The translations under genes and the position numbers were made by a program. From CAYOVG01 sp964407285 (lineage in GTDB: Bacteria; Desulfobacterota; Syntrophobacteria; Syntrophobacterales; Syntrophobacteraceae), in NCBI GenBank assembly GCA_964407285.1, contig CAYOVG010000059.1:1-24078 (forward strand): a stretch of DNA of 24,078 nt. The letters run 5' to 3'. Under the pieces are notes generated by a model that was given only the letters and a program-made list of their open reading frames with translations, ran no database searches and had not been told where the DNA came from. Shown in pieces: positions 1 to 8,152 of this stretch (positions are counted from its first letter, which is position 1; each line of letters begins with the position of its first letter).

Positions 1-1
1 G

Positions 2-259
2 CTGCTGGTTCAGGATACCGAAGGTCTGTCCGTTATGCCGGCGTGGGCCGCCGGCAAGTTCAGCGCGGAAAGCGTGAGTTCGTTCTTCAACAAGTGCGGG
101 ATCAAAGAGAAGGTGAAACATAAGTCCCTCGTTGTTCCCGGTTACGCTGCCGGTATGAGCGGTGAGCTGGAAGAGGAAATCCCGGGCTACAAGATCGTAG
201 TCGGCCCGAGAGATGCTGCTCTCATTCCCAAGTTCCTCAAGAGCTTCACCCCTGCGTAA
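2..259 (+). CDS. acsC: acetyl-CoA synthase corrinoid iron-sulfur protein, large (gamma) subunit, C-terminal part
   Basis: This is the 3' end of a gene that begins before the window; the frame is open from base 2, so the methionine at 35 is internal. The 85 visible residues match the C-terminal, corrinoid-binding end of the large subunit of the corrinoid iron-sulfur protein (AcsC/CdhE). Seen features are an EGLSVMPAWAAGKF stretch, a KVKHKSLVVPGY stretch and a terminal VGPRDAALIPKFLK block. In the family, the protein carries the methyl group between methyltetrahydrofolate and the A-cluster of acetyl-CoA synthase in the cytoplasm. The next gene encodes the methyltransferase that loads it, which supports the call. 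Only the C-terminus can be judged, so integrity of the N-terminal iron-sulfur domain is unknown. Confidence 0.85.
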   Translation: MLVQDTEGLSVMPAWAAGKFSAESVSSFFNKCGIKEKVKHKSLVVPGYAAGMSGELEEEIPGYKIVVGPRDAALIPKFLKSFTPA

Positions 260-267
260 GGAAAATC

Positions 268-304
268 GAGCCGGTCTGAAGCGGGAGGAGCTTCAGACCG
301 GCTC
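268..304 (+). terminator. perfect hairpin between acsC and acsE
   Basis: A perfect 15-bp inverted repeat (268-282 with 290-304) encloses a 7-base loop and starts 9 bases after the acsC stop. No real T-run follows; the next bases are GCTCGTCTTG. It could be a weak terminator, or an mRNA 3'-end stabiliser or processing element that sets different acsC and acsE levels within one transcript. Confidence 0.6.
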
Positions 305-363
305 GCTCGTCTTGAAATTTACTTGACCGTACACTCTGCATACCTGGTCAGGAGGAGGTATTG

Positions 364-1248
364 ATGAAGCTTATTGGTGAAAACCTTAATATTATCAGCA
401 ACGTTTATGGTAAGGCCCTGAAGACGAAAGATCCCAAGCCCTTGCAGGAACTGGCGCTTCAGCAGCAGGAAGCCGGCATGGACTGGATCGACCTGAATAT
501 CGGCCCCGCGGGTAAGACGGGTGTCGAGGTCATGTCCTGGCTGGTCCCCGTGTTGGAGGAAGTCGTCGATGTTCCTCTGTGCCTCGATACCAGCAATATC
601 AAGGCGATTGAAGCCGGTTTGAAGGCTGTGAAGAAGAAACGCCCTTTGATCAACTCGATCATGGTGCGCCCCGAGAGAATGGAAAAGCTGCTTCCGCTGG
701 CCAAAGAGTTCGATGCGGACTGGGTTGCTCTGTTGTGGGGTCCTGAAGGCATGCCGCGTGATGAAAACGAGCGCGGGGCCCTTTGCTCCGAGATCGTATA
801 CAAGGGCATGGAAGAGTTCGGCATTGCTGTAGAGCGTATCTTTGTAGATCCGATCCAGACCCCTGTGAACGTGCAGCAGATTCAGATCATCAGCATGCTC
901 GAGTTCTTGAAGATGCTTCAGGACATCGCTCCCGGTTGCCGCAGCACCATCGGTCTTTCCAATGTTTCGAATGGTCCTCCGGAGCATCTGAGGCCGATCC
1001 TGAATCAGGTCATGGCCATCATTCTTAAGCGTCACGGCTTGTACTCGGTCATCGCCGACTGCTTCGACAAGACGCTCCATCAGATTTGCCGCGGCGAGCG
1101 TCCCGACATTGAAGCCCTGGTGCACAAAGTAGAAGACGGCGAGCCGATCGACATGAGTTCTCTCACCAAGGAAGAACTTGATTACGTGAAGACCGCCAAA
1201 GTCATCATGGGTCACAACGTGTATTCCGACTCCTGGCTCGAGATCTAA
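364..1248 (+). CDS. acsE: 5-methyltetrahydrofolate:corrinoid/iron-sulfur protein methyltransferase
   Basis: This 294-residue protein is a pterin-binding TIM-barrel methyltransferase that moves a methyl group between methyltetrahydrofolate and the cobalt of the corrinoid iron-sulfur protein. It works in the Wood-Ljungdahl pathway, either direction, in the cytoplasm. Visible motifs are GENLN near the N-terminus, DLNIGP (43-48), CLDTSN with D75, INSI with N97, FVDP with D162, and GLSNVS with N200. These line up closely with the D75, N96, D160 and N199 active-site residues known from the Moorella enzyme. It is about 30 residues longer than that enzyme, mostly at the C-terminus. ATG at 364 is preferred over TTG at 361 because AGGAGGAGG at 350-358 is then correctly spaced. 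It follows acsC and ends at a strong terminator. Confidence 0.93.
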   Translation: MKLIGENLNIISNVYGKALKTKDPKPLQELALQQQEAGMDWIDLNIGPAGKTGVEVMSWLVPVLEEVVDVPLCLDTSNIKAIEAGLKAVKKKRPLINSIMVRPERMEKLLPLAKEFDADWVALLWGPEGMPRDENERGALCSEIVYKGMEEFGIAVERIFVDPIQTPVNVQQIQIISMLEFLKMLQDIAPGCRSTIGLSNVSNGPPEHLRPILNQVMAIILKRHGLYSVIADCFDKTLHQICRGERPDIEALVHKVEDGEPIDMSSLTKEELDYVKTAKVIMGHNVYSDSWLEI

Positions 1249-1264
1249 ATCCGACGATCCTGAG

Positions 1265-1327
1265 CGCACGGGTTTACACCGTGCGTGGGTTGTTTGCCCC
1301 CGCTTGTTTTCAGGCGGGGGTTTTTTG
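1265..1327 (+). terminator. tandem hairpins, intrinsic terminator of the acs operon
   Basis: Two hairpins follow acsE. The first pairs CGCACGG (1265-1271) with CCGTGCG (1279-1285). The second pairs CCCCCGCTTG (1297-1306) with CAGGCGGGGG (1311-1320), including one G-T wobble, around a TTTT loop, and is followed directly by TTTTTTG. The second is a classical Rho-independent terminator and marks the end of the acs transcript. Confidence 0.9.
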
Positions 1328-1410
1328 TTTGATGGTTACCGTCGATCCACAATTCCGAAGAGCGTTTTGAATTATTTTCAGTGATGGTATGGAATATCGG
1401 GTTTTCCCGC

Positions 1411-1437
1411 TTGACATTGGACGCGGTCGAATATACG
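1411..1437 (+). promoter_or_regulatory. possible sigma-70 promoter upstream of ppdK
   Basis: The 335-base gap between acsE and ppdK holds the terminator and then an AT-rich stretch. A perfect TTGACA (1411-1416) is followed after a short 15-base spacer by TATACG (1432-1437). A very AT-rich segment at 1491-1515 offers other possible -10 boxes but no matching -35. A promoter is expected here because a strong terminator precedes; the exact hexamers are uncertain. Confidence 0.35.
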
Positions 1438-1583
1438 CAAGAACATTCCCTTGTTTTAATGTGGAGACTGTCCTTGTCGGCATATCGTGTTATATATTAA
1501 AGAATAATAATATAGGAATGTTTTCGGGCGAGTAAGTCCATGTAGAAACTGAAATTGGAAACTCAAAGAGAGAGGAACGAGCT

Positions 1584-4340
1584 ATGGCAGCTAAGTACGT
1601 TTACTTCTTCGGAGGTGGAAAAGCTGAAGGTAAAGCCGAGATGAAATTCCTGTTGGGCGGTAAGGGCGCCAATATTGCGGAAATGACGAATCTTGGAATT
1701 CCAGTGCCGCCGGGCTTCACGATTACCACTGATGTTTGTACCTACTTCTATCAGAATGATAGATCGTATCCTCCTGAGTTGAAGGGCGAAGTAGAGCAGT
1801 CACTTCGGAAAATGGAAGAACTGATCGGGGCGAAATTCGGGGATTCCGACAACCCGTTGCTGGTATCCGTCAGGTCCGGCGCGGCGTCCAGTATGCCGGG
1901 AATGATGGATACGGTCTTGAATTTGGGACTCAACGACGTGACGATCAAGGGCGTCATCAAAAATACCGGTGACGAGCGTTTCGCCTACGATTGCTACCGC
2001 CGTTTCGTCGCCATGTACGGAGACGTTGTTTTGGGGCTCAAGCCCCAGTCGAAGGACGAGCATGATCCGTTCGAGGAGATCATCGACGAGGTGAAGGAAT
2101 CGCGCGGCGTGCAATTCGATAATCAGCTTTCCGTGGATGACCTCAAGGACTTGGTGAAGCGCTACAAGGCGATGATCAAAGAGCGCTTGAACATAGTCTT
2201 TCCGGAGGACCCGATGGAGCAACTCTGGGGATCTATCGGCGCCGTTTTCGGGTCGTGGAACAACCCGCGAGCGATTGCATATAGAGAACTCAACAATATT
2301 CCCTCCAGCATGGGGACGGCGGTAAACGTTCAGGCGATGGTATTCGGAAACATGGGCGATGACTGCGGGACGGGCGTCGCCTTCACGCGCAATCCGGCTA
2401 CCGGTGAGAACGTATTCTTCGGCGAATACCTCATTAATGCCCAGGGTGAGGACGTTGTGGCGGGCACCCGGACGCCGTTGCCCATCAACAAAGCCCAGAA
2501 GGGCGGTTCCGACGCCGAGTCCCTTGAAGAAGTAATGCCGGAAATCTACAAGGAGTTGGATGGAATTCGAATCAAGCTGGATCAGCATTATCGTGATATG
2601 CAGGACATCGAGTTCACGATCCAGAAGGGGAAGCTGTGGATGCTCCAGACTCGAGCGGGAAAGCGCACCGCCTTCGCGGCTTTCAAGATCGCCGTCGATC
2701 AGGTGCGTGAAGGCATCCTGAGCAAGGAGGATGCGTTGCTGCGACTGGATCCCAATCAGCTCAACCAGTTGCTCAGACCGACCTTCGATCCCAAGGCGAA
2801 GCAGGAGGCCATAGACAACAATGCGCTCCTGACGAAGGGTCTCAACGCTGGGCCGGGGGCCGCGACGGGGCGAGTGGTATTCAATGCTCCCGACGCCGAG
2901 GAGTGGGCGAAGAGAGGAGAGCAGATCATCCTGGTCCGGCTGGAAACTTCGCCCGAGGATATCCGCGGAATGAACGCATCCCAGGGTATTCTGACGGCGC
3001 GCGGAGGAATGACCTCCCATGCGGCGCTCGTCGGGCGTCAGATGGGCAAGGTGTGCATCGTCGGGTGCAATGCTCTCCAGATCGATTACCGCAAACGCGA
3101 GATGGGCGTGAACGGGAAAGCGATCAAGGAAGGTGACTGGATATCGCTGGACGGGACCACTGGAGAAGTTTTCGAAGGCAAGATCCCGACCCAGTCGTCG
3201 GAGATCATTCGGGTACTCATCGAAAAAAGCCTGGAGCCCGAGAAATCCCCGATTTATCAGGACTACATGGCCCTCATGAGTTGGGCTGACGAGTTTCGCC
3301 GGTTGGGCATTCGCACGAACGCGGACCAGCCGGATCAGGCGAGCACGGCTATAGCGTTCGGAGCCGAGGGAATCGGACTCACCCGTACGGAGCACATGTT
3401 CTTCGAGGGAAACCGGATCGACGCGGTACGGGAGATGATCCTTTCAGAGGAACTGGAAGGCAGGGAGCGGGCGCTGGCAAAGCTGCTGCCGATGCAGAAA
3501 GAGGACTTCACCGGCATTTTCAGGGCAATGAACGGACTGCCGGTGACCATTCGTACCCTCGATCCTCCTCTGCATGAATTCCTCCCCTACGATGAGAAGG
3601 ACATCCGGAAGCTGTCGGAAGACATGGGAGTACCGTATGAGCGGTTGATGGCTAAGATCGTCAGCTTGCATGAGGCGAACCCGATGCTGGGACACCGTGG
3701 GTGCCGGCTCGGAATCGTGTACCCCGAAATCACCGCGATGCAGGCCCGCGCCATCATGGAGGCGGCTTGCGAGGTGAAGAAGGATGGGGTAGACGTCCAT
3801 CCGGAGATCATGATCCCGCTCGTGGGGGCTGAAAGCGAGTTGAAGAACCAGAAGGAAGTGGTCGTTCGTGTGGCTGAACAGGTCATAAAGGAGACCGGCG
3901 TTCAGGTCAAGTACAGTGTCGGGACGATGATCGAGATTCCGCGTGGAGCGATGATGGCCGACCATGTTGCCCGGGATGCCGAGTTCTTCTCGTTCGGCAC
4001 CAACGACTTGACCCAGACGGTGTTCGGTATCAGCCGTGACGATGCCGGCAAGTTCCTTCCCGCATATCTCGAGAAAGAAATCTGGCCGTTCGATCCGTTC
4101 GAGAGAATCGATGAGGACGGAGTGGGGCAGGTCATGAAGATCGGCGTGGAGAAGGGGCGCTCGACGCGTTCCGACCTGAAAGTTGGTATTTGCGGCGAGC
4201 ATGGAGGAGAGCCCAATTCAGTGGCATTTTGCCATAAAATCGGGTTAAACTATGTGAGTTGCTCTCCCTATCGTGTTCCGATAGCCCGACTGGCCGCTGC
4301 GCAGGCAGCCATCCGGGAGAAAAAGGGAGCCGGCAAATAG
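1584..4340 (+). CDS. ppdK: pyruvate, phosphate dikinase
   Basis: This 918-residue protein interconverts pyruvate, ATP and phosphate with phosphoenolpyruvate, AMP and pyrophosphate. In an acetyl-CoA-pathway anaerobe it would mainly supply PEP for gluconeogenesis. The N-terminal ATP-grasp domain starts with GGKGANIAEMTNLG and PPGFTITT. The phosphohistidine swivel domain carries GGMTSHAALVGRQMG with catalytic H479. The C-terminal PEP/pyruvate barrel ends with GICGEHGGEP, with catalytic C870, and CSPYRVPIARLAAAQA. The length is slightly above the usual 870-900 residues, with all domains present. GAGAGAGG lies 8 bases before the ATG. It is transcribed from its own region after the acs terminator, and a malyl-CoA-lyase-like gene follows 50 bases later. 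Confidence 0.97.
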   Translation: MAAKYVYFFGGGKAEGKAEMKFLLGGKGANIAEMTNLGIPVPPGFTITTDVCTYFYQNDRSYPPELKGEVEQSLRKMEELIGAKFGDSDNPLLVSVRSGAASSMPGMMDTVLNLGLNDVTIKGVIKNTGDERFAYDCYRRFVAMYGDVVLGLKPQSKDEHDPFEEIIDEVKESRGVQFDNQLSVDDLKDLVKRYKAMIKERLNIVFPEDPMEQLWGSIGAVFGSWNNPRAIAYRELNNIPSSMGTAVNVQAMVFGNMGDDCGTGVAFTRNPATGENVFFGEYLINAQGEDVVAGTRTPLPINKAQKGGSDAESLEEVMPEIYKELDGIRIKLDQHYRDMQDIEFTIQKGKLWMLQTRAGKRTAFAAFKIAVDQVREGILSKEDALLRLDPNQLNQLLRPTFDPKAKQEAIDNNALLTKGLNAGPGAATGRVVFNAPDAEEWAKRGEQIILVRLETSPEDIRGMNASQGILTARGGMTSHAALVGRQMGKVCIVGCNALQIDYRKREMGVNGKAIKEGDWISLDGTTGEVFEGKIPTQSSEIIRVLIEKSLEPEKSPIYQDYMALMSWADEFRRLGIRTNADQPDQASTAIAFGAEGIGLTRTEHMFFEGNRIDAVREMILSEELEGRERALAKLLPMQKEDFTGIFRAMNGLPVTIRTLDPPLHEFLPYDEKDIRKLSEDMGVPYERLMAKIVSLHEANPMLGHRGCRLGIVYPEITAMQARAIMEAACEVKKDGVDVHPEIMIPLVGAESELKNQKEVVVRVAEQVIKETGVQVKYSVGTMIEIPRGAMMADHVARDAEFFSFGTNDLTQTVFGISRDDAGKFLPAYLEKEIWPFDPFERIDEDGVGQVMKIGVEKGRSTRSDLKVGICGEHGGEPNSVAFCHKIGLNYVSCSPYRVPIARLAAAQAAIREKKGAGK

Positions 4341-4352
4341 GGAAAAATGGGA

Positions 4353-4371
4353 TAGGGTATAATTAGGGTAT
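4353..4371 (+). promoter_or_regulatory. TAGGGTAT direct repeats around a perfect TATAAT
   Basis: In the 50-base ppdK-lyase gap, TAGGGTAT occurs at 4353-4360 and 4364-4371, start-to-start 11 bases, about one helical turn. Between and overlapping them is TATAAT (4358-4363). No good -35 box is present 16-18 bases upstream, so this would need an activator or is coincidental. Confidence 0.25.
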
Positions 4372-4390
4372 CGACAAAAAGGTAGATGTC

Positions 4391-5323
4391 ATGAAGGGCC
4401 CCATTCGCTTGCGACGCTCTATTCTTTCCGTGCCTGCAAACCGGGAGAAGATGGTGCTGAAGGCCCTGGCGCTTCCATCGGACGTGGTCATGCTCGACCT
4501 GGAGGACAGCGTGCCGGCGGCCGAGAAGGATGATGCGCGCAAGCGGGTGATCGGCTCTCTGAGAGAACATGATTGGGGCAGGCGCGTACGCGCCTGCCGG
4601 ATCAACGGGATGGACACCCCTTTTGCCTATCGTGACGTAATTGAAGTGGTGGAGGCCGCGGGTGACTTCCTGGACGTGATTGTAGTGCCGAAAGTGAACG
4701 AGGCCGCCGAGATAAAGGCTGTCGGCTACATGCTGAATCAAATTGAGATGCGCATGGGGATAAGGAAGCCCATAGGTATCGAGGCTTCCATTGAAACGGC
4801 CGGAGGCATGCTCAGGGTGGAGGAGATCGCTTTCAGTTCCGAACGTCTCGAGGCCCTCGTGTTCGGAATTGCCGACTACGGGGCGTCGCTGACCATGAAG
4901 AACAAGGGGATCAGCGGACATGGAGACGACGAGGATTCGCCGGCGGGGAGTCGCTGGCATTTTCCGTTGAGCCGCATGGTGATGGCCGCCAAAGCCGCGG
5001 GGCTTTCCGCTATCGATGCTCCATTCGGCGACTATAAAGACCCCGCGGCTCTGCTCCGTTCCTGCGCCGTGAGCGCATCGCTCGGTTATGACGGCAAGTG
5101 GGCGATTCATCCGGACCAGATCGGGATTATCAATGAGGCGTTTAGCCCTTCTGCCGAGGACGTGGAGAGGGCCCGCCGAATCCTCGATGCTTACCGACGG
5201 GCGGAAGCGGCCGGTGTGGGGTCGCTGGCTCTGGACGGCAAAATGGTCGATGCGGCGTCCATAAGGATTGCCGAAGTGGTGGCTGCTCAGTGGGAAGCAA
5301 TTTCCGCAAAGACCGAAAAGTAG
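4391..5323 (+). CDS. HpcH/HpaI aldolase / citrate lyase beta (CitE) family protein, malyl-CoA-lyase-like
   Basis: The 310-residue product is a CitE-superfamily TIM-barrel lyase. Family members cleave or form malyl-CoA, beta-methylmalyl-CoA or citramalyl-CoA using a Mg ion. Visible signatures are RSILSVPANREKM near the start, MLDLEDSVP (34-42), RINGMDT with R70 for acyl-CoA contact, VVPKV, a metal-binding E135 in EASIET, FGIADYG with D162, and the C-terminal IDAPFGDYKD and GKWAIHPDQI blocks typical of malyl-CoA lyases rather than true CitE. Length fits single-gene lyases. It is not next to citrate lyase alpha or gamma genes, which argues against citrate lyase. It sits 50 bases after ppdK and 4 bases before the kinase gene, so the three are probably co-transcribed. 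The exact substrate cannot be read from sequence. Confidence 0.8.
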   Translation: MKGPIRLRRSILSVPANREKMVLKALALPSDVVMLDLEDSVPAAEKDDARKRVIGSLREHDWGRRVRACRINGMDTPFAYRDVIEVVEAAGDFLDVIVVPKVNEAAEIKAVGYMLNQIEMRMGIRKPIGIEASIETAGGMLRVEEIAFSSERLEALVFGIADYGASLTMKNKGISGHGDDEDSPAGSRWHFPLSRMVMAAKAAGLSAIDAPFGDYKDPAALLRSCAVSASLGYDGKWAIHPDQIGIINEAFSPSAEDVERARRILDAYRRAEAAGVGSLALDGKMVDAASIRIAEVVAAQWEAISAKTEK

Positions 5324-5327
5324 AAAG

Positions 5328-6938
5328 ATGGAATCGCAAGAAAACAAGGCGTTGAGTGATCCGGAGCATCTGCAGGAAGAGCTTGTTCGACGGCACCATG
5401 AGTTGCAGATGCTCTTTGACATATCTTCCGCAATCCATTGCTCTCCCAGGCTCGAGGACGTCCTGCAGCAATCCTTGATGGCTATATTGCACACCTTCAA
5501 TTTCAAGATGGGGGCCATATACCTCGCCACGGAAACCGTGGACGGCATCCGGCAGTTCAGGCTGTCCGCGCAGCACGGCTTTCTGTCTTCCCTGGTGGGC
5601 TATATCCGGACCCTGTCGCTTACGCCGCAGCAGGTGGAGGGGCTTTTCTCGCGCCAGACCGTCAAGTGGTTCACGCCCGAGAAGGTGATCTTTCCGCGCC
5701 TGCGGGACCGTATGATCGAGGAGCAGATTACCCAGATCATCGCCATTTCCCTGTTTACACAGAAGGGAGTATTGGGGCTTCTCTATGTCACCAACGACGG
5801 GCCGTTGCAGATCGGACCCGAACGCAGTGAGTTTCTTACCACCATCGGTCAGCAGATAGGGGTCGCCATCGAGAATGCCCAGTTGTTCGACTCCATCCAG
5901 CGGGCGAAAACCGAACTCGAAATCAGCTTCGACGCCATACAGCACAGCATATTCATTATCGACACCAGGTGGAGAATTTTCCGGATCAACCGCACATGCG
6001 GGAGTGTCTATGGAGGCATGGAGGAGGTAGTTGGAAAGAAGTATGCGGAGGTGCTTTACGGCCAGCCCGAGCCTCATCCGGAGTGTCCCGTCTGGGAGTG
6101 TTTCCGTACCGCGAAGCCGGTGCAACGCGAGGGGGTTCATCCGAGGTGGGGCGGCTATTTCCGTTTCTATGCGTTTCCGGTCCTCAATCTTGCGGGGCAG
6201 TTGGAGCGCATAGTCTACTATGAGAAGGATGTTACGGAAGAAAAGAAGCTGGAGAGGAGGCTGCAGCAGAGCGAGAGGTTGAAGGCCCTGGGGACCCTTG
6301 CCGCCGGCATCGCCCACGAAATCAGGAACCCGCTGGCAACCATCAATTTCAATGCTCAGATACTGAACCGGGAGCTTGTGCTGGATTCCGCCCAGCAGCA
6401 GATGTTCGTGGACATGATCACGGAAATCAAGAAGATCGACCGTATCGTCCAGCAGGTGCTCCACTTCGCGCGGCCGAGAGAACCCCAGTTTCTTCCGAAC
6501 CAGTTGAATGAAATCGTCGTGTATTGCTACGACCTCGCCAAGGTTCACCTGCGCAAGGCCTCGATCGACGTCGGCTTGGATCTCGGGGAGAACTTCCCGC
6601 CTCTCACAATGGATTTCGGCCAGATCAGCCAGGTGATAATGAATTTGCTCCTCAACGCCATAGATGCGATGAACGAAGGGGGCAGACTCACCATACGCAC
6701 GCGCTACTCCACCGACATGTCTGCCCTGACGTTGGATGTCAGCGACACGGGGATCGGTATCCTCGAGGAGGACAAGGGGAGAATCTTCGATCCCTTCTTT
6801 ACGCGAAAACCGGATGGGACGGGCCTGGGCCTGAGCATATCCCGCCAGATCCTGGAAAAGCACGGGGCGTTTATCGAAGTGGAAAGCGCGCCCAATGAGG
6901 GAACGACCTTCCGGGTGACTTTCCCGCTCTCTTCCTGA
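5328..6938 (+). CDS. soluble GAF-PAS sensor histidine kinase
   Basis: This 536-residue protein is a cytoplasmic sensor kinase: no membrane segment or signal peptide is visible. A GAF domain (roughly 25-190) is followed by a PAS domain (roughly 200-310) with an unusual cysteine-bearing stretch, HPECPVWECF. Then come a HisKA dimerisation helix with phospho-acceptor H330 in AAGIAHEIRNPL and a HATPase_c domain with the N-box NLLLNAIDAM, the G1 box DTGIGI and the GTGLGLSI box. The organisation is NtrB-like. ATG at 5328 is chosen over the in-frame ATG at 5268, which lies inside the lyase gene; the Shine-Dalgarno is weak, so translation may be coupled. No response regulator is directly attached; the one 1.2 kb downstream is of NarL type, whose usual partners have HisKA_3 domains, so it may not be its partner. 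Confidence 0.92.
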   Translation: MESQENKALSDPEHLQEELVRRHHELQMLFDISSAIHCSPRLEDVLQQSLMAILHTFNFKMGAIYLATETVDGIRQFRLSAQHGFLSSLVGYIRTLSLTPQQVEGLFSRQTVKWFTPEKVIFPRLRDRMIEEQITQIIAISLFTQKGVLGLLYVTNDGPLQIGPERSEFLTTIGQQIGVAIENAQLFDSIQRAKTELEISFDAIQHSIFIIDTRWRIFRINRTCGSVYGGMEEVVGKKYAEVLYGQPEPHPECPVWECFRTAKPVQREGVHPRWGGYFRFYAFPVLNLAGQLERIVYYEKDVTEEKKLERRLQQSERLKALGTLAAGIAHEIRNPLATINFNAQILNRELVLDSAQQQMFVDMITEIKKIDRIVQQVLHFARPREPQFLPNQLNEIVVYCYDLAKVHLRKASIDVGLDLGENFPPLTMDFGQISQVIMNLLLNAIDAMNEGGRLTIRTRYSTDMSALTLDVSDTGIGILEEDKGRIFDPFFTRKPDGTGLGLSISRQILEKHGAFIEVESAPNEGTTFRVTFPLSS

Positions 6939-7173
6939 ACGCAAGGGACTCCAACAGCACGGGATGCCTCCAGGCGTGAGCCCCGGATGTTTCCCGCCAT
7001 CCGAAAACAAAGGGCGACGATCACCATTTCGATTACTGAGCGCCAGAGGATGCCGGGGCTTCCATAACGGTTCATATCGAACCAGCTCCATTCAACCTAA
7101 AGGTTTCTGCTCCTCCGGGCAGATAGTGACCGTCGCCGTATCAAGGAGTGCAAACGCGAAGCAACGCCGTATG

Positions 7174-7461
7174 TCACCTGGCCTTGCATCCGTAGCAATG
7201 CTCATGCTTGTATCTGTTTCGCCCGGGCTCGATGGCCTCCGGGCCGAGGTTATTGTATTCATCGATGATTCTGTGAACGGTGGCTATAGACAAGCCCGTG
7301 TGCTTCGCTATCTCCGATTCGGGTCTCGGGTCGATGATAGCGTTGTAAATAACCAACCATTTCAGCGTCTTCCAAAAGCCGGAGGTCATCTTCATCTTAA
7401 TCCTGATTTCTTCCAATGACAGATAATCCGCGGCTTCCGATACTCTGTTGATATCCTCCAT
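7174..7461 (-). pseudogene. truncated IS630-family transposase, N-terminal helix-turn-helix only
   Basis: The 95-residue frame matches the start of IS630-type transposases: a SLEEIRIKMK lead-in, then FWKTLKWLVIYNAIIDPRP, a helix-turn-helix in EIAKHTGLSIATVHRIIDEYN, and GPEAIE. In intact elements a GKGGRR motif and the DDE catalytic domain follow; here homology stops after GPEAIE, the frame ends about 17 residues later, and I see no catalytic domain in the 235 bases beyond. GGAG 8 bases before the ATG is retained. It sits between a sensor kinase and a response regulator and probably records an old insertion. A free-standing small DNA-binding protein is a less likely alternative. Confidence 0.65.
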
Positions 7462-8083
7462 ACCCTTCTCTCCGTTGCGATCACCGCTTGCATGCTCGGC
7501 TCTATAGGGTTAAGGCGTGATCAGCGTTCCTGTTGCGTCACCATTAACGGTTCCAGTATACCCCTCTGCTTTCGGTCCGCCCGATTTCCGGGCTGTTTTC
7601 CGCCCTAAATTAAAATGAATGGGCGTTTGTTAGGAATAGGGTGAAACCCTTATCTTGGAAGTGGGAGTACGGTATTTGGGTATCGCTTTCCGGGTCGATT
7701 TCGCCATGGAAGGCGTGTGTACTCCAAGCAAATTCGGTTACAATTACATGTGCGGCCGGTACGGTCCGGCACAAACGAAAAGACGTCCGGCGTTTGCTTT
7801 TGGGAGCTTGAACTCCGGTCCGTGCTCTCGAGTTCCGGTCTTCCGGAAAGTGGCGTGATGTTCCGTGCTCTTTCCTGTGTCACATGCACGATACATTCGG
7901 GCTGTGCAGTGGAAATGGTTCCTGTTGGAGATGCTCTTTTCAGGCCGCCTGTTTTTCATGAAATTATCGTTAAGAGATGGAAATAGGTAAATAAGGCGCT
8001 TGCCGTATGTTTTCCGGAGCATTAATGTATTCATCTGAGAGAGTACGCAGGGAAAGGAGAGGGCAGGGGAAGCGCTTTAGAGC
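7462..8083. other. gene-poor intergenic region
   Basis: About 620 bases with no frame I can support on either strand. Short overlapping open frames around 7650-8034 on both strands have no recognisable motif or convincing ribosome-binding site. Only short inverted repeats are seen, such as GCCGG/CCGGC at 7755-7770. It is probably decayed sequence linked to the IS630 remnant, running into the promoter of the response regulator. Confidence 0.5.
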
Positions 8084-8113
8084 TTTACATGAGGGTACAA
8101 ATGTGGTTATGAT
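8084..8113 (+). promoter_or_regulatory. sigma-70 promoter of the NarL-type regulator
   Basis: TTTACA (8084-8089) and TATGAT (8108-8113) each match 5 of 6 consensus bases, with an 18-base spacer. The predicted start near 8120 gives a leader of about 33 bases before the ATG at 8153. Confidence 0.65.
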
Positions 8114-8152
8114 ACCAGTATTGTTTAGCAACCATTCAGGGTGACATTGCCT

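Noticed and set aside
1800..3395. A 531-codon minus-strand frame within ppdK
   Set aside because: Antisense shadow of pyruvate phosphate dikinase.
5142..7091. A 649-codon minus-strand frame opposite the lyase and kinase genes
   Set aside because: Antisense shadow of two recognised genes in GC-rich DNA; no domain recognised.
7650..8034. Several overlapping open frames of 67-96 codons on both strands
   Set aside because: No ribosome-binding sites, no recognisable motifs, and frames overlap each other on both strands.
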